From contig NZ_JQML01000001.1 in the NCBI RefSeq assembly GCF_000744705.1, positions 6,768,017 to 6,832,016 of the forward strand: a DNA stretch of 64,000 nucleotides, written 5' to 3'. The stretch is from Streptacidiphilus albus JL83. Its GTDB lineage: Bacteria > Actinomycetota > Actinomycetes > Streptomycetales > Streptomycetaceae. Positions 28,354-36,936 of the stretch are shown here, one piece after another; position 1 is the stretch's first letter; each line of letters starts with the position of its first letter. Below the pieces are notes generated by a model. The model had not been told where the DNA came from, did not search any database, and saw only the letters and a list, made by a program, of their open reading frames with translations. The translations under genes and the position numbers were made by a program.

Positions 28354-29683
28354 AGGGGAGACCGGTGCCGAGCCGCCGCGGGTGACCGCGGCCCGGCTCG
28401 GCGGCGCGGGCGTGGTCGGGCTGGCGCTGAGCTTCGTCGACAACGCCGGGATCGCCCGGGTCAAGGGCGTCCCGATCGCCCGGCTCGCGGACGCGGCCGA
28501 GCAGGGCGTCGGGATGTCGCCGGTGTTCGACACCTTCCTGGTGGACGACTCGACCACGCAGGGCCGCTGGCTCGGCGGCCCCGACGGCGACCTGCGGCTC
28601 TTCCCCGACCTCGGCCGGGCCGTCGCCCTCGCCGCCCAGCCCGGCTGGGCCTGGGCCCCGGCCGACCGGTACCACCAGGACGGCCGCCCCTACGCCGCCT
28701 GCCAGCGGCAGTTCGCCGCCCGCACGGTGGCCCGCGCCGCCGGGCACGGGCTGCGGCTGCTGGCCGCGTACGAGGTGGAGTGGACCGTACGGCGCGAGGA
28801 CGGCAGCCTGCCGACCGGGGGTCCGGCCTACGGGCTGCACCGGCTCACCGACCTCTCCGACTACCTCCGCGACCTGCTGACCGCCCTGGACGAGCAGGGC
28901 CTGGCCGTCCAGCAGCTGCACCCCGAGTACGCCCCGGGGCAGTTCGAGGTCTCCGTGGCCGCCGAGGACCCGGTCGCCGCGGCCGACACCACCGTCCTGG
29001 TCCGGCACACCGTCCGGGCCGTGTCCGCGGCCCACGGGCTGCGCGCCTCGTTCGCCCCCGCGGTCGCGCCCGGCGGCGTCGGCAACGGCGCCCACCTGCA
29101 CGTCAGCCTCTGGCGGGAGGGGCGGAACCTGCTCACCGGCGGCCCGGGACGGCACGGTCTGCGCGAGGAGGGCGAGGCGTTCCTGGCCGGGGTGCTGGCG
29201 GAGCTGCCCGCACTGCTGGCGATCGGCGCACCCAGCCCGGCCTCCTACCTCCGGCTGGTGCCCTCGCACTGGGCCGGGGCCCACCACTGCTGGGGCCCGG
29301 AGAACCGCGAGGCGGCGCTGCGGCTGGTGCCGGGCCTGCCCGGACGCCCGGAGACCGCCAACGCCGAGGTCAAGTGCTTCGACGGGGCGGCCAACCCCTA
29401 CCTGGCGGTCGGCGCGGTGATCGCCGCCGGACTGGCCGGGATCGAGGCCGGCGCGGTGCTGCCGGAGGAGGTCGGCGGCGACCCCTCGGACCGGCCCGGC
29501 GTCCCCCGGCTGCCGCAGTCGCTGCCGGAGTCCCTGGCCGCCTTCGCGGCCTCGGAGGTGCTCCGGGAGGCCCTCGGCGAGGTCGCCCACGACACCTTCG
29601 CCGCGGTCCGCCGGGCCGAGGCGCAGCTGCTGGCCGGTCTTGACCCGGAGGCCCTGATCGACGCCACCCGCTGGCGCTACTGA
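28295..29683 (+). CDS. Glutamine-synthetase-family ligase (FluG / gamma-glutamyl-amine type)
   Basis: The start is GTG 28295, with GAGAGGAG 6 bp upstream, giving 462 residues. After the VGPRA repeats the domain shows VGLALSFVDNAGIARVKG, FEVSVAAEDPVAAAD, GNGAHLHVSLWREG (metal/ATP site) and the C-terminal AEVKCFDGAANPYLAVGAV. These fit the GlnA-like proteins that join glutamate to amines (PuuA, GlnA3, GlnA4) or the C-terminal half of fungal FluG, rather than true GlnA. The next gene, an amidohydrolase overlapping by 1 bp, is the counterpart of the FluG N-terminal half. A role in amine utilisation is inferred, not shown. Confidence 0.87.
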   Translation: MGPRAVGPRAVGPEAVGPRAGETGAEPPRVTAARLGGAGVVGLALSFVDNAGIARVKGVPIARLADAAEQGVGMSPVFDTFLVDDSTTQGRWLGGPDGDLRLFPDLGRAVALAAQPGWAWAPADRYHQDGRPYAACQRQFAARTVARAAGHGLRLLAAYEVEWTVRREDGSLPTGGPAYGLHRLTDLSDYLRDLLTALDEQGLAVQQLHPEYAPGQFEVSVAAEDPVAAADTTVLVRHTVRAVSAAHGLRASFAPAVAPGGVGNGAHLHVSLWREGRNLLTGGPGRHGLREEGEAFLAGVLAELPALLAIGAPSPASYLRLVPSHWAGAHHCWGPENREAALRLVPGLPGRPETANAEVKCFDGAANPYLAVGAVIAAGLAGIEAGAVLPEEVGGDPSDRPGVPRLPQSLPESLAAFAASEVLREALGEVAHDTFAAVRRAEAQLLAGLDPEALIDATRWRY

Positions 29684-30801
29684 TGCGCGCGGCGGAGTGG
29701 ACGGACCTGCCGCTGCTCGACCACCACTGCCACAGCGTGGTCGCCGCCGAGCTCTCCGACGACGGCTTCGCCTCGCTGCTCACCGAGTCCGACCGGCCCC
29801 CGGCGCCGGGCACCACGCCCTGGGACGCCGCCCTCGGCCTGGCCGTGCGCCGCTGGTGCCCTCCGGCGCTCGGCCTGGAGCCGCACGCCCCCGCCGCGAC
29901 CTATCTGGCCCGCCGCCGCGAGCTGGGCCCGCAGGCGGCCGCACAGCGGCTGCTGCGGGCCGCCGGTCTTGAGACCTGCCTGGTCGACACCGGGCTGACC
30001 GAGGCGGCCGGTCTGCCGCTGCTGGGTCTCGCCGCCCTCGGCGCCACCGGCGCGGTCCGGGTCCGCGAGGTCGTCCGGCTGGAGACCGTCGCCGAGACCC
30101 TGCACGGCGCCACCACCGCCACCCGCTTCGCCGGGGCGTTCGCCGCCGCCCTCGCCACCGCGACCACCGGGGCGGTGGCGGTGAAGTCGGTCCTCGCCTA
30201 CCGCCACGGCCTGGGCATCGACCCGGAGCGCCCGGCCCCGGCCGCCGTCGCCTGCGCGGCCGGGGAGTGGCTGTCCGCCGCCGGGCCCCGGCTGGACCAC
30301 CCGGTGCTGCTCCGCCACCTGCTCTGGACCGCGCTCGACCTCGGGCTGCCGATCCAGCTGCACACCGGCTTCGGCGATCCCGACCTGGCCCTGCACCGGG
30401 CCGACCCGGCGCTGCTCGCGCCCTTCGTCCGGGCGGCCGAGCCGACCGGCGTCCCGCTGGTGCTGCTCCACTGCTACCCCTACCACCGGCAGGCGGCCTG
30501 GCTGGCCCAGGCCTTCCCGCTGGTCCACTGCGACCTCGGGCTGACCCTCTCCTACGCCGGGCCCGGGGCCGCCCGGGTGCTGGCCGAGTTCCTGGAGCTG
30601 GCGCCCTTCGGCAAGCTGCTCTTCTCCACCGACGCCTACGGCCTGCCGGAGCTGTTCCTGACCGGCGCGGCGGCCTTCCGCCACGCCCTGTCCACGGTGC
30701 TCCGGTCCTGGACCGACGAGGGCGCCTGCGCGCCCGCCGACACCGCGCGGCTGGCCGGGCTGGTCGCCTCCGGCAACGCCCGGCGGGTCTACTCCCTCTG
30801 A
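29683..30801 (+). CDS. Amidohydrolase-superfamily protein (FluG N-terminal type)
   Basis: The 372-residue protein overlaps the ligase stop by one base (TGATG), so the two are coupled. The N-terminal LLDHHCHS supplies the HxH metal ligands of the amidohydrolase TIM barrel; IQLHTGFGDPDL and LVLLHCYPYHRQAAWLA give further histidines, and FSTDAYGLPEL the late Asp. Fungal FluG and some plant nodulin-type proteins fuse exactly this domain to a glutamine-synthetase domain. It may hydrolyse or channel the gamma-glutamyl product of the ligase. No signal peptide. Confidence 0.85.
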   Translation: MRAAEWTDLPLLDHHCHSVVAAELSDDGFASLLTESDRPPAPGTTPWDAALGLAVRRWCPPALGLEPHAPAATYLARRRELGPQAAAQRLLRAAGLETCLVDTGLTEAAGLPLLGLAALGATGAVRVREVVRLETVAETLHGATTATRFAGAFAAALATATTGAVAVKSVLAYRHGLGIDPERPAPAAVACAAGEWLSAAGPRLDHPVLLRHLLWTALDLGLPIQLHTGFGDPDLALHRADPALLAPFVRAAEPTGVPLVLLHCYPYHRQAAWLAQAFPLVHCDLGLTLSYAGPGAARVLAEFLELAPFGKLLFSTDAYGLPELFLTGAAAFRHALSTVLRSWTDEGACAPADTARLAGLVASGNARRVYSL

Positions 30802-30940
30802 GGAGCCGCTCCGAGGCCGAGGCGCCTCCGGCTGCCGAGAACTTCCGGCTCGCGGAAATAATCCCTGACTTGTCAGACGTTATGCCTGGTGACCGGACGG
30901 GGACATTCCGTCGGGGAACCACGAGGAGAGGCAGGAACCC

Positions 30941-31597
30941 ATGGCCAGGATCGCCGTCATCGGAGCCAACGGAAGCATCGGTCAGCGCATCGTCACCGAG
31001 GCGCTGAACCGGGGCCACCAGGTCACCGCCGTCGTCCGGAAGCCGGAGGACTACACCCGCACCGCCGAGGGCCTCGGTGTCACCGCCGGGGACGTGCTCG
31101 ACGCCGTCTCGGTGGCCCGGGTCGCGGCCGGGCAGGACGTCCTGGTCAGCGCCGTCGGCGGCGGCTACGGCGACGGCCCCGGCCACGCCGCGCTGATCGA
31201 GCCCGCCGCCCGCGCCCTGGTCGAGGGCCTGCGGACGCTCGGCGCCGACGCCCCCCGGCTGATCGCCGTCGGCGGCGCCGGCAGCCTGGAGACCGCCCCC
31301 GGCGTCAAGGTCTGGGACGCGCCCGGCCTGCCGGAGTGGCTGCTCCAGATCATGCACGCCCACGGCGACGCCCAGGAGCACTACAACTCCGTCACCGACG
31401 TGCGCTGGACCGTCCTCAGCCCGGCCGGCACCATCGAGGCCGGCGAGCGCACCGGCGACTACCGCACCGGTACCGAGCAGTTGGTCGTCGACGCCGAGGG
31501 CCGCAGCTACATCACCGCGGAGGACTACGCGGTGGCGCTGGTCGACGAGATCGAGGAGCCGCAGCACATCGGCCGGCGCTTCACGGCCGCCCGCTGA
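30941..31597 (+). CDS. NAD(P)-binding oxidoreductase (atypical SDR)
   Basis: The 218-residue protein begins with the dinucleotide-binding motif IAVIGANGSIGQRIVTEALN (GxxGxxG), continues VTAVVRKPEDY (Arg for the NADP 2'-phosphate) and VLVSAVGGGYGD, and ends in a short C-terminal lid. This matches the NmrA/YwnB-like atypical short-chain dehydrogenases, often redox-stress proteins or quinone reductases. ATG 30941 follows GAGGAGAGG. A 5-5-5 inverted repeat (TTCCG...CGGAA, 30843-30857) lies upstream. The MarR gene 100 bp downstream on the same strand is a plausible regulator. Confidence 0.87.
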   Translation: MARIAVIGANGSIGQRIVTEALNRGHQVTAVVRKPEDYTRTAEGLGVTAGDVLDAVSVARVAAGQDVLVSAVGGGYGDGPGHAALIEPAARALVEGLRTLGADAPRLIAVGGAGSLETAPGVKVWDAPGLPEWLLQIMHAHGDAQEHYNSVTDVRWTVLSPAGTIEAGERTGDYRTGTEQLVVDAEGRSYITAEDYAVALVDEIEEPQHIGRRFTAAR

Positions 31598-31622
31598 GCG
31601 GAGCCGCCCGCTGAGCGGAGCC
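31589..31622 (+). repeat. Perfect 17-bp tandem duplication across a stop codon
   Basis: The 17-mer gcccgctgagcggagcc occurs twice back to back, duplicating the end of the reductase gene including its TGA (31595-31597). It looks like a recent slippage duplication and lies just before the MarR gene. Confidence 0.85.
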
Positions 31623-31697
31623 GCAGCGGAGCGGTACGGTAGGGGTCCGGTTCGTTGAGCAAGCGACAGGCGCCAGGCGGCGGAGAGGGCGGCGCCC

Positions 31698-32189
31698 ATG
31701 ACGGAACGTCAGGAGATCGGCTCCGCCGCCGAGGCGGTCGCCGACGAGCGGATCCAGGCCTTCGGCGTGGTGCTCACCACCGCCGCCCGGCTGGAGCGGC
31801 TGCTCGGTCTGGCGATGGAGCGCGACAGCGGGCTCACCCACCCGATGTTCGAGGTGCTGCTGCTGCTCGCCGCCGCCCCCGGGGGCGTGCCGATGGGGGA
31901 CCTCTCCCGGGGGCTGGTGCTGACCAGTGGCGGGGCGACCCGGCTGGTCGACCGGATGGTCGAGGCCGGGCTGGTAGCCCGCGAGCGCTCGCGCGAGGAC
32001 AAGCGGGTGCAGGTGGTCACCATGACCCCGGCCGGCTCCGAGCGGATGGTCGAGGCGGCCCGGCGGCACGCCGCCGAACTGGAGCGGCATGTCTACGACG
32101 TGCTGGCGCCGGAGCAGATCCGGGCCGTCATCGACGGCCTGGACCAGCTGGGGCGGCATGTCAGCGACGCCCTCCCGCCGCTGGGCTGA
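31698..32189 (+). CDS. MarR-family transcriptional regulator
   Basis: The 163-residue protein has the MarR winged-helix layout: an N-terminal dimerisation helix, TTAARLERLLGLAMERD, a DNA-recognition region VPMGDLSRGLVLTSGGATRL with the wing VARERSREDKRVQVVTMT, and a C-terminal dimerisation helix. The family usually represses nearby efflux or detoxification genes until a phenolic or oxidant ligand binds. A TTGAGCAA inverted repeat lies near 31655 upstream. Its 3' end overlaps the convergent Lrp gene by 29 bp. The upstream reductase is the likeliest target. Confidence 0.92.
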   Translation: MTERQEIGSAAEAVADERIQAFGVVLTTAARLERLLGLAMERDSGLTHPMFEVLLLLAAAPGGVPMGDLSRGLVLTSGGATRLVDRMVEAGLVARERSREDKRVQVVTMTPAGSERMVEAARRHAAELERHVYDVLAPEQIRAVIDGLDQLGRHVSDALPPLG

Positions 32190-33195
32190 CCCGTCCCGCC
32201 GCGCTGCGCGTCAGGGCGGGCCTGACCAGCGGTCCGGCGCCCTTCACCGAGCGGATGATCGGCGCCGTCTCGACCTGCCTGATCGCCGGCAGCGAGGCGA
32301 TCCGGGTGGTCAGGTAGGTGTAGACGGCGGGGGTGTCCCGGCAGAGCACCACCGCGTGCAGATTGGTCCGGCCGGTGGTCGCGCAGACGTAGGCCACCTC
32401 CGGGTGGTCGGCCAGCGCCTGCCCGGTCGCGGCCAGCTCGGACGGGGCGACCGAGAGCCAGAGCATCGCCCGCGAGGCGGTGCCGAAGATCTCGTGCCCG
32501 AAGTCCACGTCCAGATAGAGCGCCCCGCACTCGCGCAGCTCCGCCATCCGCCGCCGGACCGTGCTCTGCGACCAGCCGGTGGCCTCCGCCAGCTCGGTCA
32601 GCGGCGCCCGGCCGTCCTGGAACAGCACCGCCAGCATCCGCCGGTCGCCCTCGTCCAGCCGGACCGGCCCGGAGGCGGCGCGGACCGCCGGCGGGGGGCC
32701 GAGCCGCTCGATCTGCTCCCGGCTGAGCGTGCTGGACTTGCTGAACAGGCTCAGCGAGCCGCCGAAGAAGGTGTGCATCACGCAGTGCGCGGTCACCCCG
32801 ATCACGCTGGGCGTCCGCGGCAGCCGCTGCAGCAGCAGCGCGTGCTCGTCCTCGCCCGGGGCGGAGCGGACGATGCAGGTGATCTCGGTGCCCCCGGAGT
32901 TCAGGTTCACCCAGCTGGTGTCGTCCCGGCGGGCCAGCGCCCCGGCGACCGCGGAGGCGGCGGCGGGCGAGCACTGCACCCGGACCAGCCAGCGGTCCTC
33001 GCCCAGGGCCACCGGATCGGTCAGCCCCATGGTCCGCAGCCGTCCGGCGGTCAGCAGCCGGGTGTAGCGGCGGGCGACGGTCTGGTCGGACACGCCCAGC
33101 ACCTCGGCGATCCGGCTGAACGGGAGCCGGGCGTCGAGCTGGAGCGCGTGCACGAGTTGCCGGTCCAGCTGGTCGAAGTCGTCGGATTCCATCAT
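32161..33195 (-). CDS. Lrp/AsnC-family regulator with two Lrp modules
   Basis: At 344 residues it is about twice the length of a classic Lrp. The first helix-turn-helix is FSRIAEVLGVSDQTVARRYT (residues about 25-45) with its effector domain; the second is LTELAEATGWSQSTVRRRMA (about 200-220), followed by a second RAM-like beta domain (AYVCATTGRTNLHAVVLC). Tandem Lrp proteins of this type occur in actinobacteria. It is divergent from an MFS exporter, with GTCGGA repeats between, so it probably controls that exporter in response to an amino acid or related ligand. Start at ATG 33195 or the next ATG at 33192. Confidence 0.9.
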   Translation of the reverse strand: MMESDDFDQLDRQLVHALQLDARLPFSRIAEVLGVSDQTVARRYTRLLTAGRLRTMGLTDPVALGEDRWLVRVQCSPAAASAVAGALARRDDTSWVNLNSGGTEITCIVRSAPGEDEHALLLQRLPRTPSVIGVTAHCVMHTFFGGSLSLFSKSSTLSREQIERLGPPPAVRAASGPVRLDEGDRRMLAVLFQDGRAPLTELAEATGWSQSTVRRRMAELRECGALYLDVDFGHEIFGTASRAMLWLSVAPSELAATGQALADHPEVAYVCATTGRTNLHAVVLCRDTPAVYTYLTTRIASLPAIRQVETAPIIRSVKGAGPLVRPALTRSAAGRVSPAAGGRR

Positions 33196-33230
33196 CTCAG
33201 GCTAGAGGATGTCGGAATAGGTCGGAACTT
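33181..33230. promoter_or_regulatory. Phased GTCGGA direct repeats between Lrp and MFS genes
   Basis: GTCGGAATAG (33211) and GTCGGAACTT (33221) are adjacent 10-bp direct repeats, and GTCGGATTCC occurs at 33181, exactly 30 bp earlier. Spacing in multiples of about one helical turn places all copies on one face of the DNA, as expected for a multimeric Lrp-type regulator. Confidence 0.5.
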
Positions 33231-33334
33231 CGGCGCTGGCTGTGGTGGCACCGGTCCCGGACGGGACGATGGGGGGCACAGGCCGCCGTCTGCGGACCGC
33301 GGCCGTGAAGCCTGCCGAAGGAAGCTGTACCGCT

Positions 33335-34909
33335 GTGAACCAGTCCCCCTCCCAACCGGAGTCCGCCATGCGCAAATGGATACCTCTGGTCGCCATCTGC
33401 CTCGGCACTTTCATGCTGCTGGTCGACGTCAGCATCGTGAACGTCGCCCTGCCGCAGATGGCCACCGACCTGCACTCCTCGTTCACCTCCCTGCAGTGGG
33501 TCGTGGACATGTACGCCCTGGTCCTCGCCGCCCTGCTGATGGTGGTCGGCACCCTCGGCGACCGGCTGGGCCACCGCCGGCTGTACCTGATCGGGCTGGT
33601 CGTCTTCGCGCTCGCCTCGCTGGCCTGCGGCCTGGCGCCCAACGCCGGGGTGCTGATCGCCTCCCGCGCGGTCCAGGGCATCGGCGGCGCGGCGATGCTG
33701 ACGTCCACCACCTCGCTGCTGAACGCCGCCTACCAGGGCCGCGACCGGGGCACGGCCTTCGGCATCTGGGGCGCGGTCAGCGGTGCCGCCGCAGCCGTGG
33801 GACCGGTCCTCGGCGGGCTGCTCACCGACTCCATCGACTGGCGGGCGATCTTCTTCGTCAACCTGCCGATCGCGGCCGCCGCCGTGGTGATGTCGCTGCG
33901 CTTCCTGCAGAACGACGCCGGCCGGGCCGGCGGACGGCTGGACTACGCCGGCGCGCTCAGCTTCACCGTCTTCGCCGGGTCGCTCACCTACGGCCTGATC
34001 GAGAGCGCCGGCGACGGCTGGGGCAGCACCACGGTGCTGGGCTCGCTGGGTCTCGCGGTGCTCGCCCTGATCGTCTTCGTGGTGGTCGAGAGCCGCAGCG
34101 GCAACCCGCTGCTCGACCTCTCGCTGATGCGCAACCGCACCTTCGCCGGGCTCAGCATCGCGGCCCTGCTGCTCAACGCCGCGGCCTTCGCCCACCTCAC
34201 CTACACCTCGATCTGGCTGCAGTCGGTGCTGGGCCTCAGCCCGATCCAGGCCGGCCTGGTGGTCTGCCCGCTGGCGATCTCCTCCTTCGTGGTCGCCAGC
34301 CTCAGCGGCAAGTTCTTCCACAAGCTGGCGCCGCAGTGGCCGATCGGCATCGGCCTGATCCTGATCGGCGCCGGCGCGCTGCTGTTCAGCCTGGTCTCCA
34401 CCGGCTCCGGCTGGACCGTGATCCTGCCCGGCCTGATCGTCAGCGGCCTGGGCGTCGGCCTGGCCACCCCGATCATGATGTCCTCGGCGATGGCCGCCGT
34501 GCCGCGCCAGCGGGCCGGGATGGCCAGCGGCGCGATCAACACCGGGCGCCAGCTCGGCTACGCCCTGGGCATCGCGGTGCTGGGCACGGTCTTCGCCAAC
34601 CGGATCCAGAGCTTCGTGGCCGCCAGCGGCCAGGTCGCCGACCCGCACCAGGCCGCCTCCGCGCTCGGCGGCGGCCGGGCCGGGGCGGTGCTGGCCCAGG
34701 TCCCCGCCGACCACCGGGCCGCCGCCGAGCACCTGGTGCACGGGGCCTTCGCGGCCGGCCTGGACCAGGTCTACCTGACCGCCGGGATCATCGGCCTGGT
34801 GGCCGGTGCCCTGGTGCTGCTGCTGGTCCGGCGCTCCGACGCGCCGCCGCCGTGGGCGGCCGCGGCCGAGGGCGGCAAGCCCGCCGAGGCGGCCGCCGGC
34901 GCCCACTGA
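33335..34909 (+). CDS. MFS drug/metabolite exporter, DHA2 family (14 TM)
   Basis: From GTG 33335 (GAAGGAAG about 10 bp upstream) the product is 524 residues with about 14 membrane helices. Conserved blocks are WIPLVAICLGTFMLLVDVSI (helix 1), GTLGDRLGHRRLYLIG (motif A) and ASRAVQGIGGAAML, ending in a hydrophilic tail (RRSDAPPPWAAAAEGGK). DHA2 proteins export drugs, dyes or amino acids using the proton gradient. The ATG at 33369 is an alternative start. The divergent Lrp regulator suggests an amino-acid-like or natural-product substrate. Confidence 0.9.
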   Translation: MNQSPSQPESAMRKWIPLVAICLGTFMLLVDVSIVNVALPQMATDLHSSFTSLQWVVDMYALVLAALLMVVGTLGDRLGHRRLYLIGLVVFALASLACGLAPNAGVLIASRAVQGIGGAAMLTSTTSLLNAAYQGRDRGTAFGIWGAVSGAAAAVGPVLGGLLTDSIDWRAIFFVNLPIAAAAVVMSLRFLQNDAGRAGGRLDYAGALSFTVFAGSLTYGLIESAGDGWGSTTVLGSLGLAVLALIVFVVVESRSGNPLLDLSLMRNRTFAGLSIAALLLNAAAFAHLTYTSIWLQSVLGLSPIQAGLVVCPLAISSFVVASLSGKFFHKLAPQWPIGIGLILIGAGALLFSLVSTGSGWTVILPGLIVSGLGVGLATPIMMSSAMAAVPRQRAGMASGAINTGRQLGYALGIAVLGTVFANRIQSFVAASGQVADPHQAASALGGGRAGAVLAQVPADHRAAAEHLVHGAFAAGLDQVYLTAGIIGLVAGALVLLLVRRSDAPPPWAAAAEGGKPAEAAAGAH

Positions 34910-34959
34910 GCAGCCCCGGGCGACAGCCCCGGGCAGCGAAAGCGCCCGGGTGGCACGAA

Positions 34960-34998
34960 AGCGGCCCCCGTCACCGTCGTCCGGTGGCGGGGGCCGCT
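34960..34998. terminator. Bidirectional terminator between convergent genes
   Basis: The arm at 34960-34975 (agcggcccccgtcacc) pairs with 34983-34998 (ggtggcgggggccgct) with one G-T wobble, a 16-bp stem with a 7-base loop. It lies between the ends of the MFS gene (plus) and pssA (minus). The U-tract is weak, as usual in GC-rich actinobacteria. Confidence 0.8.
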
Positions 34999-35017
34999 CG
35001 CGGTCCTGCGGTGGTGC

Positions 35018-35887
35018 TCAGGCGTTGCGCGATCCGGCCCGGCGGGCGCGGACGTCGCTGACCTTGCGGCGGATCACCATCAGCGGCGCCACCAGCGCCA
35101 GCGTGACCTGCAGGCTGGCACCGATGTGCAGCAGCGTGTAACCGCCGGGCGCGCCGGTCGCCCAGGCGGCGAGGCAGCCCATGCTGACGACGATCCAGGC
35201 GAGCGTGGCGGTGGCCAGCACGCCGTGCGGCTTGGGGTACTCGACCTTGCTCACCATCAGCGCGGCCACGGCGACGATGCCGATCATGGCCGGGATGAAC
35301 GGCGGGTCGAGCAGCACGATGGAGATGACCGTCAGCGCGCCCATCGGACAGGGCATGCCCTGGAACACCCCGGGCCGCATGGTGGTGCAGGAGAAGCGGG
35401 CCAGCCGCAGCACCACCGCGAGCAGCACCATGATGGCGATGCCCGCCGAGATCCGCTGGTGCGCGCCGTTGGAGACCATGCCCCAGACGACGACGAAGTA
35501 GGCGGGGGCGATCCCGAAGCTGATCAGGTCCGCGAGGTTGTCCAGCTCGGCGCCCAGGGCGGAGCTGCGCAGCTTGCGGGCGACCAGCCCGTCGAACAGG
35601 TCGCACATGGAGCCGATCAGCAGCAGCGTGACGGCGGTCGCGGCGCTGCGCCGGTCCCCGCTCGGGGCCGCGCCGGTCAGGTGCGGGATCAGCACCCCGG
35701 TGGTGGTGAAGTAGATCGCGAGGAAGCCGCAGACCGCGTTGCCGAGGGTGAGCACGTCGGCCGTGGAGAGGTGCTGCGGGGAACGCGGCCCGCGCAGCTC
35801 GCGGTCGCGCGCCCAGCGCAGCCGGCGGACCGCATGGTCGCCGTCCGCTTCGGACTCCTGGAGGGTCTCCGGGTCAGTCACGGTCAA
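35018..35887 (-). CDS. pssA: CDP-diacylglycerol-serine O-phosphatidyltransferase
   Basis: This 289-residue integral membrane enzyme makes phosphatidylserine from CDP-diacylglycerol and serine. The CDP-alcohol phosphotransferase signature D-G-x2-A-R-x8-G-x3-D-x3-D is complete in FDGLVARKLRSSALGAELDN followed by LADLISFG. About eight hydrophobic helices follow the hydrophilic N-terminus of about 40 residues. Its start overlaps the psd stop by 14 bp, so the two genes form a phosphatidylethanolamine operon. Confidence 0.95.
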   Translation of the reverse strand: MTVTDPETLQESEADGDHAVRRLRWARDRELRGPRSPQHLSTADVLTLGNAVCGFLAIYFTTTGVLIPHLTGAAPSGDRRSAATAVTLLLIGSMCDLFDGLVARKLRSSALGAELDNLADLISFGIAPAYFVVVWGMVSNGAHQRISAGIAIMVLLAVVLRLARFSCTTMRPGVFQGMPCPMGALTVISIVLLDPPFIPAMIGIVAVAALMVSKVEYPKPHGVLATATLAWIVVSMGCLAAWATGAPGGYTLLHIGASLQVTLALVAPLMVIRRKVSDVRARRAGSRNA

Positions 35888-36527
35888 GACGAGTCACCCC
35901 TGCCGCGGTGCGCTGTCCGACCACCACTCCGGGCTCGACGCCCTCGGGCAGGTAGGTGTCGACGCGCGAGCCGAAACGGATCAGGCCGATCCGCTCGCCC
36001 TGCTCGACCTTGCTGCCCGCAGGGAGGTAGGGGATGATCCGCCGGGCGACCGCGCCGGCGATCTGCACCATCTCGATGTCACCGAGCTCGGTGTCGAAGT
36101 GCCACACCACCCGCTCGTTGCGGTCGCTGTCCTTGTTGAACGCGGGGACGAACCCGCCGGCGACGTGCTCGACCGAGGTGACGTTGCCCGCCAGCGGCGC
36201 CCGGTTGACGTGCACGTTGAGCGGGCTCATGAAGATCGCGACACGGGTGCGGCCGTCCGGCCAGGCGTCGATGCTCTGCACCACGCCGTCGGCCGGGGAG
36301 ATCACCCGACCCGCGCCGACGGTGCGCTCCGGGTCGCGGAAGAACCACAGCATCCCCGCGCTCAGCGCGGAGGCGGGTACGGCCGCCACGGCCCAGGCGC
36401 GGTTGCGCCGGGCGAGAGCGGTGGTGGCCACTGCGGTGAGCACGGTGGGTACGAGCCAGGGCGAAGCGCCGCGTGCCAGCGTGACACGGGGACGGTTCGC
36501 GGATCGTGGGGACGGACTGAGGGGCAT
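35874..36527 (-). CDS. psd: Phosphatidylserine decarboxylase (short type)
   Basis: The enzyme converts phosphatidylserine to phosphatidylethanolamine with a pyruvoyl group made by self-cleavage. From ATG 36527 the product is 217 residues, the short PSD-A size. Blocks are ALSAGMLWFFRDPERTVG, VISPADGVVQSI, FMSPLNVHVNRAPL and IGLIRFGSRVDTYLP, in which the Gly-Ser bond is the self-cleavage site. Two N-terminal hydrophobic segments anchor it. Psd upstream of pssA, next to ethylmalonyl-CoA genes, is a familiar Streptomyces arrangement. Confidence 0.95.
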   Translation of the reverse strand: MPLSPSPRSANRPRVTLARGASPWLVPTVLTAVATTALARRNRAWAVAAVPASALSAGMLWFFRDPERTVGAGRVISPADGVVQSIDAWPDGRTRVAIFMSPLNVHVNRAPLAGNVTSVEHVAGGFVPAFNKDSDRNERVVWHFDTELGDIEMVQIAGAVARRIIPYLPAGSKVEQGERIGLIRFGSRVDTYLPEGVEPGVVVGQRTAAGVTRLDRD

Positions 36528-36862
36528 CGAAGACCTTTGTCGCGGGGGCCCGGAGCACGGCTGACGCCGGAGGTTTCCGGCGCGATGACCGCGCGGTGGG
36601 GCCGCGTGATCGAGGGGTTCGGGGACATGACTGTCCTCGGGGATGCTATCGGCAGCGGGCGGTGCACAGGCAACCCTCGGGTGGCCGGAGAGCCGTCCGC
36701 GGTCGTACCCCTGCCTTCGAACGTAGACGCGTTCCCCGCTCCCGGCCAAGGGTTTTGCCGGATCGGTGACAACTCTCTCAGGGATGACCTGGGGGCTTGT
36801 TGTAGTGCGCCGGGTGCGGGCCGTTCTAACGCGCGCCGAGACGCACTGTAGGGAGAATGGCG
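36528..36862. promoter_or_regulatory. psd leader and candidate promoter
   Basis: This 335-bp stretch has no gene. On the minus strand, TTGGCC (fwd 36744-36749) and TACGTT (fwd 36720-36725) form a candidate promoter with an 18-bp spacer, leaving a leader of nearly 200 bases before the psd ATG at 36527. The -10 hexamer matches the one proposed for ccr. No riboswitch fold was recognised. Confidence 0.35.
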
Positions 36863-36896
36863 AAATCGGCCGGATCTTTCAAGATCCGGCCGATTT
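36863..36896. terminator. Perfect 15-bp stem terminator
   Basis: aaatcggccggatct (36863-36877) and agatccggccgattt (36882-36896) form a perfect 15-bp stem with loop TTCA, flanked by A/T-runs that supply a short U-tract in either direction. It follows the acyl-CoA dehydrogenase gene on the minus strand and isolates it from psd. Confidence 0.92.
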
Positions 36897-36936
36897 TCGA
36901 CCTGATTAATGTACCCGGCCGTGCCGCCCCCGGGGG

